A DNA stretch of 64,000 nt, from positions 1-64,000 of the forward strand of contig QYRS01000005.1 of NCBI GenBank assembly GCA_006503535.1. The letters run 5' to 3'. The notes under the pieces were generated by a model. It saw only the letters and a list, made by a program, of their open reading frames with translations, was not told where the DNA came from and made no database searches. A program made the position numbers and the translations under genes. This stretch comes from Arthrinium phaeospermum (Eukaryota; Ascomycota; Sordariomycetes; Amphisphaeriales; Apiosporaceae). Shown piece by piece: positions 22,864 through 35,849 of this stretch; position 1 is the first letter of the stretch; the number at the start of each line of letters is the position of its first letter.

Positions 22864-24356
22864 CTTGAATGTCGCGAAGCGTCTTTGGTCCGGCAAGTTG
22901 ATCTGATAAGGAAGGACAGTTATACTCTACTTGGGTCAAAGGTTGGAGTGTGAAGAAATCGAAGATCAATTGCCTCAGAAACTGAGATTGATCAATGGAT
23001 TGAGGGGCGTGTTGGCGGCAGCGCGACTCGGTGGCAAGTCAACAAAATCGAAAACGCGAAGGCACGTGCTAGGTAGGCTTCTGCCTTAAGTGAAGGCAGG
23101 CAGGCGCTTCAGTCAGTGCAAGCACGGGACGGGTCTGGACCGTCTAATGTTAGCACCAGACGCAGGCAATTAGAGTTAGGCACCAGCGCCCTAGCCAGCT
23201 AGCTTTCCAACTTCCACCTCCAAACGGGTCCGGACACACCACCCAGTCACCAGTTACGTATTGCACAATTTTGACGAAGCAACCAACATCTATTTGAAGC
23301 CATCATTAGTTTAGTGCAAGCAGCCCACGAGAGTGTACCTGCAGGTTGTGTGTGGCCATAGACCACATGCGCACCAGAATGCACACCACCGGAATGCGAA
23401 GCGACTACGGAGTATTCCTCGTATTCCTCGTACAGAAGTTCCATACCAACAGGTCTCAGTACCGCGAATCTGGGAGGGGGGCATAGTCTCCACCAACTCC
23501 AGTGTGCTTATCGTTGGCGCCAGTAACATGGATCAATCTACCTCTTCATGACCTCATGGGCTCAAGACGTGTACAACTAGATGTTTACTGCCTGTTGGTG
23601 ATCAAGTCCGGCAGCATATCAGTCGGGAATTGGGCGAGTATATAGCTGTTTAGCCATGCCATTCCTCACGGTATTCCTCGAGTGGCCTTTGACACATGCA
23701 TCAGCATGATGACATCCCCAAACCCCCACATTCCCCGAGCAAAGCTCCTGCAGTGTCGGGGTTGCAGTCAGAGTGGGTTGTGGGACTGAGAATCCCTGTG
23801 GGAGGACACCCAATGCGGTTTTGCTGCAGGGCTGCAAGGTAAGGTAGGTGTCACTGGTATCGCCAGAGTCGCTTGGCCGGCCATACAGGAAGCTGTCGGG
23901 GCTGATAAGCGACATGACGGCCTCTGACGACCACTGTCCCCCAAAAGTCTTCTATAACCCACGGCCGTATGCGCAATTGCTGTTCCAAGGCATATCATTG
24001 CACTTGACGGATACCAAGCTTGCAAATAGCATGACTATCTACCCTCAGTGTTAGCAACAACACCTCGAAATCATAATTGGGGTCAACCGGCAACACAGCG
24101 AAATGAGCAAGCGATAGGGCGCAGTCGTTCCAGCCGTCCTAGCGAGACAATTCGCATTGTGCAGGCACTCGTATCGCTTGAGGTCGCACCCTCGTGCGCG
24201 CGTGTGCCACCTGGCATGCCTTGATTTGTGTCGCGGGTATCCATCTATCCATTCCAGCCGCTTGATTGCTTGCTTCCTTTGCTTGAACCGGCAGACAGTC
24301 GTTGCGCCGCCACCAGTTTCTCAGCCGCACCGCTGCCGGCGCACGCGCGGCGCAAG
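22864..24356. promoter_or_regulatory. Divergent intergenic RAD51 / amino-acid permease
   Basis: Shared upstream region of two divergent genes. TACGGAGTA is at 23406-23414. A TGATAAG (GATA-type) hexamer-plus lies at about 23904, about 450 bp before the permease start. This is the kind of site used by nitrogen-regulatory GATA factors, but a single match is weak evidence. No gene is seen. Confidence 0.4.
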
Positions 24357-26500
24357 ATGCCGTCCTCCAACCAAAGTAGCCCCAACAACCACGATATCGA
24401 GCTCAAGCTGTTCCCCATCAAGGAGGATTTCTCGTCGTCCATCGCGCAGGGCAGCAACGACACGATGCGGGAGCCCTTATACGACGACTTTGCCACCGCG
24501 TCGGGCGGTTTGCATAGCCAGCAGCATCTCCACCATCCTTCGGCAACACCCCCGCGCTTCCTCCGTAGCTGGGCTGATGGCTTTCGGCGCGACCCTAACC
24601 AGCGCATCACGCCCAAGGATCCGATGTCCGAGATACTGGTGGCCGAGTCCGGCTCACTGCTGACCCAGCAGACCTCGCACAATGGCAGGAGCCCCTCGGG
24701 GCATTCTTATGACATGCGCATGGCAGCGCTTTCGACGGCGCAGAGTAGTCTCTTGCGGAGACTCAAGGGAAGACATTTGCAAATGATCGCCATCGGTGGC
24801 TCTATAGGTACGGCTTTCATGTGTTTTGTGTAGTAAAACTTTGGAGGCGCAGCCAGCTGACTCGGCATATCAACACAGGCACCGGTCTCTTTGTGGCTTC
24901 GGGTAGATCGCTGGAAGTAGGAGGCCCTGGCTCGCTGCTCCTTGCCTATCTTTTCGTCGGCACTATGCTATACTTTACGGTGCAGGCCCTCGGAGAACTG
25001 GCGGTCGCGTTCCCCGTGGCTGGTTCCTTCTCGGCGTATTCTACTCGGTTCATCGATCCATCGTGGGGCTTTGCGATGGGATGGAAGTGAGTTTCCCGTG
25101 CTACAAAAACATCACTATGACACCCGTAATCGGCCCGCTAACTATGGAGAAGCTATGCGTTGCAATGGCTGGTGGTCCTCCCCCTGGAGATTATTGCTGC
25201 ATCCATCACAATATCATTCTGGAATCCGGATATCAACAGAGCAATATTCGTCAGCATATTTCTCGTAATAATTGTCTTTATTAACCTCTTCGGTGTAAAG
25301 GGGTACGGAGAAGCCGAATTTATCTTTGCTATCATCAAGGTAATAGCCGTAATAGGCTTCATGTAAGTTATCCATTGGCTTGTTGGCTCATTTAGCTACT
25401 TAAACTCACAAATCTTCTCCTAGACTACTAGGTGTCGTCTTAAATATAGGCGGCACTCCCAACGGGGGCTATATTGGGGTCTTATACTGGCACAGCCCCG
25501 GGGCGTTTCACAATGGCTTCAAGGGCCTCTGCACCGTATTCGTGCAGGCGGCATTTGCTTTCGCCGGGACCGAGCTCGTCGGTCTTGCTGCCGCCGAGAC
25601 CATGAACCCGCGAAAGTCGCTACCTACGGCCATCAAGCAGGTCTTCTGGCGCATCAGCTTGTTCTATATCGTGGCGCTGACCCTGGTGGGCCTGCTCGTC
25701 CCGTACGACGATAGTCGCCTGTTGCGGGGCGAAGGCAACAGCGACAAGATGACGGCGGCGGCGTCGCCCTTTGTCATCGCCATTGAGAACGCGGGCATCG
25801 AGGTATTGCCCTCGGTCATGAACGTGGTCATCCTGATCGCGGTCCTCTCGGTGGGCAACTCGTCCGTGTTTGGGTCCTCGCGCACCCTCGCGGCGCTTGC
25901 CGACCAGAAGCAGGCGCCCAAAGTGCTCGCGTACGTCGACCGCCAGGGGCGGCCCCTCGTCGCCATCGTGGTGGCCTCCTCCATGGGCCTGCTGGCGTTC
26001 CTGGCGGACCTTGGCGCCCAGTCCACGGTGCTCGACTGGCTGCTCGCCATCTCGGGCCTCTCGTCCCTCTTCACCTGGGCCTCCATCTGCCTGGCCCACA
26101 TCCGCTTCCGCCGCGCCTGGGCCGACCAGGGCCACAGCCTGTCGGAGCTCGCCTTCCGCTCCCAGTGCGGCGTCTGGGGCTCCTGGCTGGGCTTCGGGTT
26201 CAACCTCCTCGTCCTCGTCACCCAGTTCTGGGTCGGCGCCTGGCCCGTCGGCTGGCGACTCAAGACCCCCGCCAACTGGCCGAGAACTTCTTTCTGCAGT
26301 ACATGGCCGTCCCCATCGTAATGGTCTTCTACGGCGCCCACCGCTTCTACTTTCGCCGCACCTCCGGGTTCGTCCGCACCCGCGACATCGATATCGACAC
26401 GGGCCGCCGCGATTTCAACCTGCCCATCCTCGTGGCCCAAGAGGCGGAGGAGCGCAGGGGTTGGCCCAAGTGGAAGAAACTGTACAAGTTTCTCTGTTGA
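24357..26500 (+). CDS. Amino-acid permease (APC/YAT family)
   Basis: Plasma-membrane proton-coupled amino-acid transporter; substrate not predictable. Exons are 24357-24807, 24879-25086, 25153-25362 and 25424-26500, with introns of 71, 66 and 61 nt (CTAAC branch visible in intron 2). The hydrophilic N-terminus (about 150 residues) precedes the TM1 motif GGSIGTGLFVASG and about 12 membrane segments, including ALGELAVAFPVAGSFSAYSTRFIDPSWGFAMGW. The last exon has one missing base in the C run 26266-26270: after FWVGAWPVGWRLKTP the family-typical LAENFFLQYMAVPIVMVFY continues in the next frame to the stop at 26500. With it restored the protein is about 648 aa, long for the family mainly because of the N-terminus. 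Confidence 0.92.
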
Positions 26501-27451
26501 TTGTGAGAGGCAAGAGGCGACACTTATATCTACCTTGTACTATGTGATGATAATGATGACAATGATGAAAATAATGACCAATGAAAATGGCGAGGCGTAG
26601 TGGTCTCGTCGCGGAAGAACCAGGGGTCACATTATGTACGCATCGCCCGAAGGCCTTGGGCCCGAGGGATGAATAACCTTTCTGTATGTCGGGTTCAGCG
26701 GGGCGTCATAGGGCCAAAGACAGGATACCATGTAATATTAGAGTGTTTATGTAAATGGAGCCGTTCCCCGCGAAAGGGACAACTGATGGCCTGTGCAATT
26801 AATTCTCCAGCTGTACTTCTGGTATGCCGAAGATCTGAATCGACCTGGATCGTGTTGGTTTTCATGGCTGGAGCGTTATAGTTGTGTCGCTAATCGATTT
26901 GGGACCCGAGAATGGGATTCTTCCTGTCTAGCATTGGCGAGATACCATATCCTAACCCTTCGCTTAGAAAACGCCAGCGTGGCAATGGACATGCATCTAT
27001 TGACATCGGGCCGTCATGGCTCCCATCAATCGCGATCTCCAGGTACTACCGATCTGTAGAAACTAACATTGATGTAACCTAAGGCCCGAACAAGTTACGG
27101 TCTGCCATCCGGAGGGTATACAACCGCTCTCTATCTCTCTCTCTCTCTCTTTCTCGCTCTCCGACCCCTTGATATTGAACGTGTATTCATACAACAGCTG
27201 AAAAGTGTTTATTCGCGCACCCTGCGCCAGCCTTCAAGATACAAATATATCTTAGATTGGCTTTCCCCCACGTACGCTCCCTCTGTCTGCTTCCGCTTCT
27301 CTTGAAGTCTAATAGCACAAAGAATGAGATGCGTTTTCCATTCTGTTCAAGATCATGATTCGTGAATGGGCTTCATGAGGCATGTTACAATGTGAAACCC
27401 ACGATGGAGATTTTATCGTCGTGGAAAGGTTCGCCCAGAGCGGGGGTTTGC
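26501..27451. other. Convergent intergenic with a CT microsatellite
   Basis: 3' flanks of the permease (plus) and the NTF2-like gene (minus). A CT-rich microsatellite lies at about 27127-27152. No gene is seen. Confidence 0.5.
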
Positions 27452-29262
27452 CTAGAAATCCCAGTTGAACCCTCCCGAGCTGGCTCCTTGTTTTCGGCCG
27501 GGCATTGGCTTGGCTGGCTTGGCCTCATCCTCATCCTCATCGCCGCCGCCAAACAGCCAATCTCGGTTGGTGCCTTTGGCACCGCCCATGCCATCACCGC
27601 CAATATGAATACCTCGGCTGGTCGAACCTGCGCCTTTGTTGGTAGGCTTGGTAGGCTGGTTCTCTTTCTGAGCAGGCGACGCATCGCTCATGGCGAACTG
27701 AGAACCGAAGATCGTGTTTCTGTTTTTCAGGTTGGTGATGTTACCGAGTGCTTCAGCAGAAGCATCGTCCTCGTCCTCTCCGCCCGTGGTCCTGTCTTTG
27801 TACAGTCCAGAGCCGGCATTCGAGGCGACACCGCGGGGTTTGGTCTGGCGCGGTGCAACAGGGGTGCCGTCATCTTGCATTTCAAAATGGACCTCGGCCG
27901 ATGGGCGGTTTCTTTGCTGAGCAGGGCGCTCGTCCTCCTCAGCTATGTCATCACCGGCGCCCAGTGGCGCGAGTCCTGCTTGGCTCTTTGCAGAGTTCGA
28001 GTAGGCGCAACCTTTTGGGGCGTGACGAAGTCATCAAAAGACCACTGGCTGCCGTGGTTTGGGTTGCGAGGCTTGGGCTCATTCTCCTCGGCTGGTGCCT
28101 CTGGGGCATCAGAGCCGTCGCCAAACTCGAAGTGATCAAACCTCTTGGGATTGGGGCGGTAGAAAAGCTCTGGGCCCTTTCCGGCGTTGCCACCTTCATC
28201 CTCGTTGGTCTCAAACAAGCGGCTGGGCTGAAATTTCTTGTCACCTCCCGCTTTGGGAGCAACTTTGAAGGGTGATTCGGAACGCTCGCGGGCATGCTCT
28301 TCAGCATCTCGGGACGCCTTGGATTGCTCTTCCCTCTCAAACAGGCGGCTGGGCTGGAATTTCTTGTCTCCTCCAGCCTTGGGAGCAATGGTTTTGCTGG
28401 GCGATCGAGATCGCCCGCGACCCGAACTGGGCGATCCTTCTCCCTCGTCGTCTTCCTCCTCACCAACGATGTCGTGGAAGCTTCTCTGGTTTGGTCGCGC
28501 TCCGCCTCTAGGGGAAACAACCGACGCTGCGGCAGACCCTGCAGGCTCCTCTCCCAGGATCTCGTCGAAGCCGCGCTGCTTGGGTTTCACTCCACCTCGG
28601 GGGGAGATGACAGACGCAATATTCTGGGTGTTCTCTTCGCGAGTCCCAAAGAGGGGCGAGTTGCTGGGCTCGCCGCGAGGGCGCAAGACAGGGTCTGCCT
28701 GTTTCTGGGATGAAACGGCAGCGCTGACAGACTTGGTTGCGTTGGTGATCATCTTGATTGCTCCTGGCTATCGCGAATGGGCCAGTTGCGTCCTGTCTTT
28801 CCAATCACGTCAACCTGTTTCAGCATAGCCCCTTGGTCCCAGCTTTGACGAATCTGTACGATTTTGCCGTCGGCGTCGAAGGTGACTATGTGCATCTAGA
28901 GGCCGGCTTGGTTAGTTGGCTGTCCACAACAAGACTGATTTCCGTGTACGTACAATAGGTAGGTTGACGGTGCGGTCTGCCAGGAAGTTGTCATCGAGCC
29001 CGGGCAGGTAGGTGCCACCACTTATAACGAACTCGATGGCCGTGTCGAATTCCATGGCCACAACATTGCCGGCCTCGATCGCAGTGAGGACATCTTCCTT
29101 CTTCTTCTTGATCTGGTTGCGCTGGCTGCTGAGGTGCTTGATGACCTCGGCAGCGGACCGGAATGTGGTGGTGGTGGTGATGTAGTGCAGCGTCGCATCG
29201 GTTGCGAGCAGGGCCGAGTTGGGGGCAGCGAGAAACTGCTTGTAGACACTCTGGAGCGACAT
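27452..29262 (-). CDS. NTF2-fold protein with repeat-bearing C-terminus (two frameshifts)
   Basis: Conserved-looking fungal protein of unknown role. Exon 1 (28954-29262) and the start of exon 2 (from 28895) encode an NTF2-like fold: MSLQSVYKQFLAA at the start, AGNVVAMEFDTAIEFVISGGTYLPG, then MHIVTFDADGKIVQIRQSWDQG. Intron 28896-28953 has GTACGT and CTAG ends with a CTAAC branch. The remaining ~400 residues are disordered and charged, with paired repeats: two SPRGG..QRxFxxIxGEE units and two APKAGGDKKFQPSRLFE units, then WSFDDFVTP and HFEMQDDGTP blocks and a GFNWDF end. Two single bases are missing, near 28758-28759 (before IKMITNATK) and near 27954-27957 (before GDDIAEEDERP). With both restored the protein is about 584 aa. 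Confidence 0.8.
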
Positions 29263-31149
29263 GGTCGGGTCTGTCTGGAATCGCCTTGCTGTTGTTTGAC
29301 ACCGGCTTGGCCCCAAGTGTGGTGTATCTCTCTTGCGAGTGTTTGCGACAACAGTAGTTGGTTGGTTGTTTGCTGCGCAATGCGCCAGAGGTGGGATGCG
29401 GGATGGTGGAGGATAAGATACCTAAAGTAGGTAGGTAAATAGATCGGGTGCACTACTACCTTGAGCAATGCCACGCTACCTAGTCAAGTGGCCTGCAAAA
29501 TACAGAACTAACGTAAGTAGGTATCAGATCACACAAAGTCTGGTGAGAAGGGGGCGTTTGGGGGTGGAAATTGGAAATCACAGCAAAAGTAAAGCATAGG
29601 GATTAAACCTCACAGGAAGTTTGCTATGGGATGATGGCAGAGAGAAGGAGGAATTGTCCAAAAGCCAGAAGAAATACCTACACACGGGAGGCATCCAGAC
29701 ACATCCACACGGCCTGGTATTAAGGGTGGTGACCCGGCAATTATAGACGATTTTGCATCAAATCAAACCGATGTTTACATGTACCTACTTCGCAGCTAGC
29801 CCGGGTAAGCGTACCTAATCAATGTACCTACCTCTCCCGTCTTTACTACTAGGAAGGAAGGAGGGAGAGGGGAGTAGGAAGCTCCTTGCACCTGCTATCG
29901 ACTGAACTAGGGAACTACATGTACATAACTGCATACCAAAACAAGGAGGCCAACTGGGAAAGATCACCCGCATCAATTGAATCTCAGTTCTCTATAGTAT
30001 TTCTCACATATACCTACCTACTTCTGTACACAGTATATGGTTGCGCGCAGCACACCCGCATTGGTGCAAGCCTGGTATGTGAGCCGCTTTGAAAACGGGC
30101 TGGAACGATACCTACCTATATGACGCGCTTTTTGATCGGCTTCTTTGTTGTTGTTTATCGGGACTGAGCAATCGGTACCTGCCTCTTCCACTTGCATCCT
30201 CCTCCCTCCCTTCCCGATTTGGCCTCCATGTCAACAACGCCCCATCAACGCACATACGATTCTATTAGATGCAGCGAGCCCCCAGCCAGTGAACGGGCTG
30301 GAATTTTGTCTAACTTAAAATTGTGAGGACCTGCCCGGGGGACTGAATTAGAGGCCCCGCTCCCAGGGTAAGAAAGAAGGAAAAAAAACTGGCTTACATG
30401 CAGCAAGTTTAATGCGCCCCCCTGCAGCAGAGCAGGCAGTCCGTTCTGTGAAAGCAGGCACCACTGGTCATTCATGCATGCCTTCTATGTAAGTATGTAT
30501 GTAGTAACTGTGATTTGATGCCATAGAAGGTGGTGAGGCATATCACATTTGCCACAGGCCGCCGGCCTTTTGTTGTTGGCCTCTCCTCCAGTATCACAAC
30601 CCTTGCCCCAGCATGCATGGTGCGCTTCTCTCTCATTCTCTACATGTAGTGACATACTTGTGGCCCGTTAGTGCGATTCACTGGAAATTGTATTGCGTAC
30701 ACCTCCAACTTCCTACTGCGACGCATAGGTAGTGCTGGACAAATGAAGGGTCTTCCAGTGAGTACTACTGTACCACTACGACTGTCAGAAGACTCATGTC
30801 AGTGGTGAGACCCCACGTGTGCGCATGTGGAGCGTTCGGAACTGGTCAAGATACGTGGAGACTGTCTGTTCCCCAAGAAGGCAAATGGCCCACGAGTTCA
30901 GGATGTTTCATCTCAGTTGCAGGGATCCTCTGTTTCAGCCATTGGAACTAGGGCATCAACTCGTTATGTCCCAAACTAGGTATTCGTACAGTACCTGGCC
31001 GTTAGTCCCAGGCGGACAAAGAGCACAAGTTTATAATTTGGGCTTCTCAATCCTATTCGCTAATAATATTCCCCTGTTACAAATGATACGGTGCTTGGCG
31101 CTCACACTGTCCCTCCTATTCAACGACGCCGCGGTGCGCGCGCCGATAG
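29263..31149. other. Intergenic region rich in TACCTA motifs
   Basis: About 1.9 kb between two minus-strand genes. Many TACCTA/TAGGTA motifs cluster at 29410-29520, 29780-29840 and 30010-30120. The frame at 30819-31181 has no domain and is rejected. No gene is supported. Confidence 0.5.
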
Positions 31150-34100
31150 TCACCGATAACGTACAGGTGTCTCCGGATTAGGTGGAGCTGACCCGAATCT
31201 CGGATCGTACTCGTCATGATGAAGAGACCCGGACTCGCGAGCTTCCTCCCCCAGAGGACGCCTTAGTATACGCTCGCTGCCCGGTGGTGGTTCATGGGAT
31301 GATGACAGTGTGGTGGTCTCGTGACCATAATGGGTGCCCGAACCCGCTTCGCGATACTCGAGTCGTCGCGGGCCGGCGTATGCGGCACCCATCTCGCGTC
31401 GGACCGGTCGGCGAATGAAATACTCACCCTCGGCATCACGCATCCTGACTAATTCGTAGGTTTCGACGTATTGGACGCGTACCTGTTCTCGACGCACGCC
31501 GGGTTGTCCACATACCCGTCGGTGCTGGCTTTACGTAGCACCCGATCGCCTCGCTCTCCTGCCAGATGGCCCCGCGATGAGCCATCGTGGCGCGAAGGTT
31601 CCACCGCCGTGTCATACACTGTTGCAACTGGCCCAACGAACCGACCTTCATCATAGCTTGGAGTCAAGGCTGGTGGGGTGTGAAGTGTAGGCTGCCTTCG
31701 AGACTGAGCATTATGTTCTCGGCAGTGCATCGCCTGTAGACGACCGCCATCTCTATCACTGCTTGGTGGTGATGTACGCTCGTATGAGGCAACCCTTGAG
31801 CGCGTGGCCTGACTGGAAGAGCGTGTCAGATCGGCAGATTGACTGACCCGGACATGATGCGGTTCGCAGATTGTCTGGCGGTTGTCCATCGCCTCTCTTC
31901 GCGCCACATCATGATCCGAACAGGCTTGTTGGTTCAAATGTGACTCCAGGCTAGCAAACAAGTCGACGCCAGGGTCTATTTCCGTAGTCCTGGTTGTATC
32001 CCACGGAGCATCATGATCCACTGTATGTATCGACACTGGCGGAGAGGACGATTTCTTAATCCGCTTTGCCATTTGGCTCGTCCCTTCGCTCCTGGGGCTG
32101 TTCCTTTTCTTTCCCATATGTGCACCAGAATCCGAGACCAAACGCGCTGTTTCTCGCCGTTCGGCAGCCCACATTGCCCGGATGGCTTCCTCTTGACGCG
32201 ACTCCTCGGCTTCAGCATCTCCATCCCTTTCGTCGTGACTGTTATTTTCAACCTTGCCCGCCAAGTCATTGCGCTTAGCATTGCCTTTCCGTTTTGAGTT
32301 ACTGTGGTTGGGGCCCTTCCGCTTCTCCTTTAAACTGATATTTCGGTCATGGCCTCTCCCGTGCAACCCTGGTATGGGTGCTACAGTTGACCTAACACCG
32401 GATTCAGGGAACGGATCAGGCGAGTGGGATATGACGGCCTGGTATTCCTGATTATAATCATTTTGATTCGGGGTGTATCTGTTTTCCGGGAACAGACCTG
32501 TCTCATAGCGACTTGAGGTATTCGAATATCCAGCATCAACTGTCACAGGGGGTGCTACGACAGTGTTGCCATACCCGTCATAGTAGGTGTCCGTGGCAGC
32601 AGGAGGGTAAACTCCAGTACCAATCCATTGCGAGCCCGTTTGATGTGTCTCTAGAGGCTGGCGATGAGAAAGCGATGTCGTGAGTTCGGGGAAAGCTTCA
32701 GCGACTAGAGCCTGTTTCTGGACATCCATCTCTGCCATGTTCTGCAATCCACTCAGGTCAGGAACATATATCATGTCCACTGTCCAATCAAGGAAGGGTG
32801 CGCCCGAACTCTGAAATGGACCGACGTGGCTTTGTTGAAAATGATTCGCTAGCTGTGGGAGTGAAAAAGTTCGCATCTCTACTTCAGCTCCATTGTCAAG
32901 GTGTAAGTGGCAAGCTTTGCACTGTAAACCGTTGACATTGCGAACAGGCCGCATATCTTTCTTGTTTGACAGTCCGTCGGTGAACATTGCCAAAGGTGGG
33001 CTCTCGGAGAACCGTGTTCTGTATCGTTTTGTCAAATGAAAGATGACGATATAAACCCGAATATTTCCTGGCAGGTCCTTCAAACTCGTCAAGGACATCC
33101 ACACATCGCGCGAGTTGAAGGCCAGATCTTCAAGCTGTGCGCGGATTTTGTCTTCGGAATAGAGACCATACTCAGCCGGGCTTCTCTGGTACGCGGCGAT
33201 GTTGTTGTGTTCGTAAGGGCCAGGAAAATATTGCGGTTGCTGATAAAACGGTGTAATAGGGGGCGGCATGTGCGGCTGAGGTATTGCTGGCCGCTCATAA
33301 GGGGTATGGTAGGATGAATTATAGGATGGCGGAATTGGGAATGGTGATTGAGAGGCTGGATATTGAGGATAATGTGGATGCTGCTGAAATCCATAGTCGG
33401 GTCGATAGGGAGGAGCTCCGTAGCCCAGGGCACTTTGGAAAGGGGGTGGATGGGTTGGAGGCAAGTTGTTGAACGGCGCTTGCACCAAGTAGTGTTGTGG
33501 ATAAATCCCAGGGTTTGAAGTAGGCGTACTAGCCGCAGGGTGCGTAGGCTTAGAGAGAGGATCAGGGTGGAAAGGAGGCGTTGCAGGCCATTCTGATCTC
33601 CAATAAACAACTATATTTCCCAGGCTTAGAGAAGTCGTATGCTTGGCGGCATAGTGTTGAATGACTCCTTCAAACCCATACGCCTTCGAGTTCACGTCGC
33701 ATCCGTTGCAGAGAAACAGCTCTTTTCGATAAGACTCGGTGAGCGGCTTAATCTTCACCTCGAAAAGCCACTTCATATTCTCCAGAGTCAATTTTGAGTG
33801 AAGGGTCCCTCGGCAGGATCACGTGTTGGCTCTCGGCCAGCAGCGCGAGCAGCAGCAGCGTCTTTAGCCACATCTGCGTAGAATCTGTCCCGGACATACA
33901 ATAGCACGTCGGCGGCAAACTTTGGGCAGCTGTCCTTCTTGACTTTGTTGCCATCATGCCAAGCTTTTTTGATGGTCTCATCCGCATATTCCGAGATCTT
34001 TGCTCGTAGAGGTGCCTGAGCGTCGTCCCAGTCCTTGTCGACAAGTTCCTTCGACTCACGATGCGCCCCACTGGTATCGCAGCGATCTTCCACCGCCACC

Positions 34101-35849
34101 CGAGCATCCCTCGAATGGGTAGCGTGTTTCTGGTTTCTCGAGTCTCGTGCTTCTGCATCCTCGCGTTGGGCTAGTAAGCGCGGCTTCAATAGATCCCACG
34201 CGTTGTTATCCAAGGGTTGGATGATCTGAAGAGCAGCTTGAAATGATGGTATGTGTGCCAAGACACTTGGTATAAGAGGAGGGTCAAGAAGTGCAGCTCT
34301 GCGTTCTATCTCCAGTCGTCGAGCAGCCTTCATCTCCTGGATCTCTTCCTGGGTCCTGGGACGGTTCGGTATAGGGCGAGAGAAAGGTTCTTGATCTAGA
34401 TACCAAGTAAGCAGTGGTCAAGGCCAGCTTTGATAGTTGCGTTTAATCGGACTCACTATGGGCCACATTATGTGACGTAGCAAATTTTGGGTGTGTGTCT
34501 GCTGGTGGTGTAGTATAAACCGGGATAGACTGACCAGTTGATGACTGGGCCTTGCCATCATGGGATACTTTGCTGGATGCCGCCAAGGGTGTCACATCAT
34601 GCCTTGAGTTCTGTGGGGGTTCAACTTGCGCTTGGCATTGCATTTTCCGCATTTGCGCAACTCCTCCCGCGAACTCCCATTTCTCCCATCGACTTGAGTC
34701 ACCGCGAAGCTCTTTGCCTCGATCCTCAAGACCCTTCAGCCATTCCTCTGCAGTAGCTGGCCCCATAGCTTTCACTGTGGCAAATTCTTCTTGGAGCTCT
34801 TCAACATGCCTGGTAAAGAACAATTTTGTGAGCTTCACGTCACTATGGCCTTGCCCATTCTGGAGAGCTCCTGGCGATAGTATGGTTGTGTCTTCGGTAA
34901 TAAGCACAGAAGGGAGGGCCGGTATGATGAGAGAGGGCACGGATGATAGAAGCAAGTCAATTTCCTGCTCCAAATGTTAGGCCTTAACTTTCCAATGCAA
35001 GGCAATACGCACCTTAAGAGACCGGTCTAGAAGGCAAGGGCCACAAGAGCTCACTGCAAATGGCCATACAATGCTGACCCCATGCGCGCCTGGGCCAAGA
35101 CGCGTCTTGTGGTTTGAGCTGATTGGACTTGGTGGCTCACGCTTACCACAAAATTGGCACTTTCTGCAGCAAGCAAGCCTCCACATTTGGAGTTCAGTAT
35201 GGTTTCTCAGAGGGGCAGGCATCCGGGGCCAGGATCGCCTTCTTGATGTTTGCCATATCACATCTGGCTTCAAAGTTGAGAGGTCGCTTTTGTGCTCATC
35301 TACAAGGGATGAAGGGTTCAAATAGGAATGGAAGGCCCTGTTGGTCAATAGGAGGTTACCCAGCTCTCTCGGGGAGGCGAATGTGAAGATGCGTTGCCAG
35401 ATCTTTGCGGGCAACAAAGACCTATCATTGCCGGGAGACGATGGAGAAGCTGACTGTTGCAGCAGAGCAGCAGCCAAGGTTTCTTCCATCTTGGGTTTCT
35501 TTGCCATCTGCTCTGTCTCTGGCACGGAGTCCTCATCGAGGGTAGATTTCCTTTTCCTCGTTTCCGAATCCGTCCCACTCGACTGGTGCACAAGGGTAGA
35601 AGATGCAGTGGCAGCAGTTTCGCTCGTCTTGAACCGGTCAGAGGAACTGCGCCCATCAACATCTGCAGCAGACAGTGTTGGGATATCAGGAGTGGAACTA
35701 TCATCTGGCCTTCCGACGCCATCAATGAGCTGTGTGGTCGTCGACTGATCATCCCTTTCTGCATTAGGAGAAGCAGGGGCAACAACGTCAAACGACGCTT
35801 GTTCGCTGGAGCCAGCCATTTCGCCGTCGCCGCCCCCTATACCTGCCAA
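31150..35849 (-). CDS. Large F-box and Cys-rich protein (two frameshifts)
   Basis: Putative SCF-associated or nuclear protein; function unknown. Exons are 35013-35849, 34457-34964 and 31150-34395. Intron 34965-35012 has GTGCGT donor, CTAAC branch and GCAG acceptor; intron 34396-34456 has GTGAGT and CTAG ends. With repairs the product is about 1,530 aa, which is unusually long. The order is an acidic N-terminus with a KRK signal, an F-box at about 144-178 (LLPAKIWQRIFTFASPRELG), a Cys-rich segment with CRKCQFCGK, helical charged regions, and a C2H2-like LFLCNGC..HYAAKH. A Pro/Tyr-rich stretch follows, then a second zinc-finger-like CKACHLHLDNG..HFQQSH, long disorder, and a tail with YELVRMRDAEGEYFIRRPVRRE. 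Bases are missing near 33792-33795 (T run) and 31499-31503. The start could also be the Met codon at 35819. Confidence 0.75.

Noticed and set aside
30819..31181. 120-codon ORF in the 29-31 kb gap
   Set aside because: No domain, no splice context, atypical composition.
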